Of a stretch of DNA of 64,000 bases, positions 63,215-64,000 are shown piece by piece. The position numbers and the translations under genes were made by a program. A model generated the notes under the pieces. The model saw nothing but the letters and a program-made list of their open reading frames with translations, made no database searches and was not told the origin of the DNA. The stretch's first letter is position 1; every line of letters starts with the position of its first letter. This stretch comes from RPQJ01 sp963706535 (GTDB lineage Bacteria > Pseudomonadota > Gammaproteobacteria > Steroidobacterales > Steroidobacteraceae). The stretch is taken from assembly GCA_963706535.1 (NCBI GenBank), contig CAVPMU010000013.1, forward strand, positions 1 through 64,000, given 5' to 3'.

Positions 63215-64000
63215 ATGAGTGATCCGAAAGCAATGCTGCCCCCGACGCCTCTCTCGGCGGGCAATGCCGCGTACATCGAGGAGATGTACGACCGTTTCCT
63301 CGCAGACCCCGAACTGGTCGAACCGCGCTGGCGTGATTACTTCGCGGCGCTCGGCGGCCTCGGCACGGACGTGGCGCACGGCCCCATCGTCGCGGAACTC
63401 GAGCGACGCGCGTATGCGCCAAGGGCTGCCGCAGCGGTCGCGTCGGTACCGACGCCGGGATCCGAAGGCGCGGCGAAGCAAGGCGCGGTCTCCCGGCTGA
63501 TCCAGATCTACGCCAACCGCGGCCACCTCGTCGCCAACATCGATCCGCTCGGGCTGCTGGTGCGGCCCACGCCGAAGGTGCTCGGGCTCGATTATTTCGG
63601 CCTCACCGAGGCCGACCTCGACACCGAGTTCGTCACCGGCAGCCGCAACGAAGCAATCAAGCCGCGCCTCAGGCTGCGCGACCTGATCGCCCAGCTGCGC
63701 CACATCTACTGCGGCACCATCGGCGCCGAGTTCGCGCACGTCTCGGACACCGACGAACGGCTGTGGCTGCAGGACCGTTTCCAGGTCGGGCGGACGGGCC
63801 AGCACTTCACCGTGGAGGAGAAGAAGGACATCCTCTGGAACCTGACCATGGGCGAGGGCCTCGAGCGCTACCTCGCCACGCGTTACCCGGCGCAGAAGCG
63901 CTTCTCGCTCGAGGGCGGCGACAGCCTGATCCCGCTGCTCGAGGACATGATCCAGACCGGCGGCGTGTACGGTATCGAGGACATCGTCATCGGCATGGCC
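63215..64000 (+). CDS. sucA: 2-oxoglutarate dehydrogenase E1 component SucA, 3' end outside window
   Basis: First 262 residues of the thiamine-diphosphate enzyme that starts oxidative decarboxylation of 2-oxoglutarate in the citric acid cycle. ATG 63215 gives MSDPKAMLPPTPLSAGNAAY then IEEMYDRFLADPELVEPRWRDYF, the E2-binding N-terminal segment; next come LIQIYANRGHLVANIDPLGL, RLRDLIAQLRHIYCGTIGAEF and RFSLEGGDSLIPLLEDMIQ. The frame is open to the window end and about 680 residues remain outside. A possible -10 TAAACT lies near 63145. Confidence 0.96.
   Translation, partial: MSDPKAMLPPTPLSAGNAAYIEEMYDRFLADPELVEPRWRDYFAALGGLGTDVAHGPIVAELERRAYAPRAAAAVASVPTPGSEGAAKQGAVSRLIQIYANRGHLVANIDPLGLLVRPTPKVLGLDYFGLTEADLDTEFVTGSRNEAIKPRLRLRDLIAQLRHIYCGTIGAEFAHVSDTDERLWLQDRFQVGRTGQHFTVEEKKDILWNLTMGEGLERYLATRYPAQKRFSLEGGDSLIPLLEDMIQTGGVYGIEDIVIGMA

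Overview
The window is a 64 kb chromosomal segment of a GC-rich Gram-negative bacterium, very probably a gammaproteobacterium. The evidence is the lolCED, comEC-exbBD-msbA-lpxK-kdsB and mlaFEDCB neighbourhoods, an OprI/Lpp-type alanine-zipper lipoprotein, RNase E next to divergent rluC, yceD-rpmF-plsX, and a lexA-imuA-imuB-dnaE2 operon under gammaproteobacterial CTGT-N8-ACAG SOS boxes. Assignment below class is not possible by eye; the gene order would suit a relative of the Xanthomonadales, Nevskiales or Steroidobacterales (inference).

Layout. 0-1.6 kb: 3' part of an IS1634-type transposase, then a heptamer repeat that supplies the stop codon of mfd (1.8-5.3 kb). 5.4-17.7 kb: a dense envelope block: a small BamE-like secreted protein, lolC-lolE-lolD, comEC, an ExbB/ExbD motor, msbA, lpxK, a Trm112-like protein, kdsB and an LAB_N membrane protein, closed by rluF and yciH on the other strand. 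17.9-22.5 kb: an accessory stretch of small metabolic, resistance and unknown genes, four of which carry internal deletions or frameshifts (DUF1772/GST, DUF1697, DUF1761, class D beta-lactamase). 22.4-30.5 kb: sugar dehydrogenase-like protein, LMW phosphatase, rne, rluC, maf, yceD-rpmF-plsX. 30.5-32.6 kb: an L,D-transpeptidase facing an Lpp/OprI-like lipoprotein with a C-terminal lysine. 33-39.3 kb: SOS operon lexA-imuA-imuB-dnaE2. 39.3-44.2 kb: small acidic protein, CnoX-type thioredoxin, DUF481 protein, L-serine dehydratase, SDR, SixA phosphatase. 44.2-50.8 kb: complete SUF Fe-S operon headed by an Rrf2 regulator. 50.9-56.5 kb: the Mla lipid-transport set plus the BepA protease. 56.5-64 kb: PIN-PhoH ATPase, two peroxiredoxins, GcvR-like protein, dapA, tRNA-Ser, apbE, a phosphatase, a GNAT protein, tRNA-Ala, tRNA-Arg and the 5' part of sucA.

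Three things stand out. (1) Four genes (mfd, comEC, a small acidic gene, sufT) each carry one extra base, and all four sites are the same 10-mer GACGTTCGAG; deleting one T restores GACGTCGAG and the conserved protein every time. The motif lies in either orientation relative to the gene, so the cause acts on DNA or on sequencing, not on translation. (2) A family of hairpin elements with arms of tandem heptamers (GGGGATA or GCGGATA and complements) around a GC-rich inner hairpin occurs at several sites. (3) The SOS mutagenesis operon holds three hairpin insertions, two of them read in frame inside imuB and dnaE2.

Much of the window serves the cell envelope: lipoprotein export (Lol), lipid A synthesis and flipping (LpxK, KdsB, MsbA), phospholipid synthesis (PlsX), retrograde lipid transport (Mla), outer-membrane quality control (BepA) and peptidoglycan tethering (L,D-transpeptidase plus Lpp-like protein).
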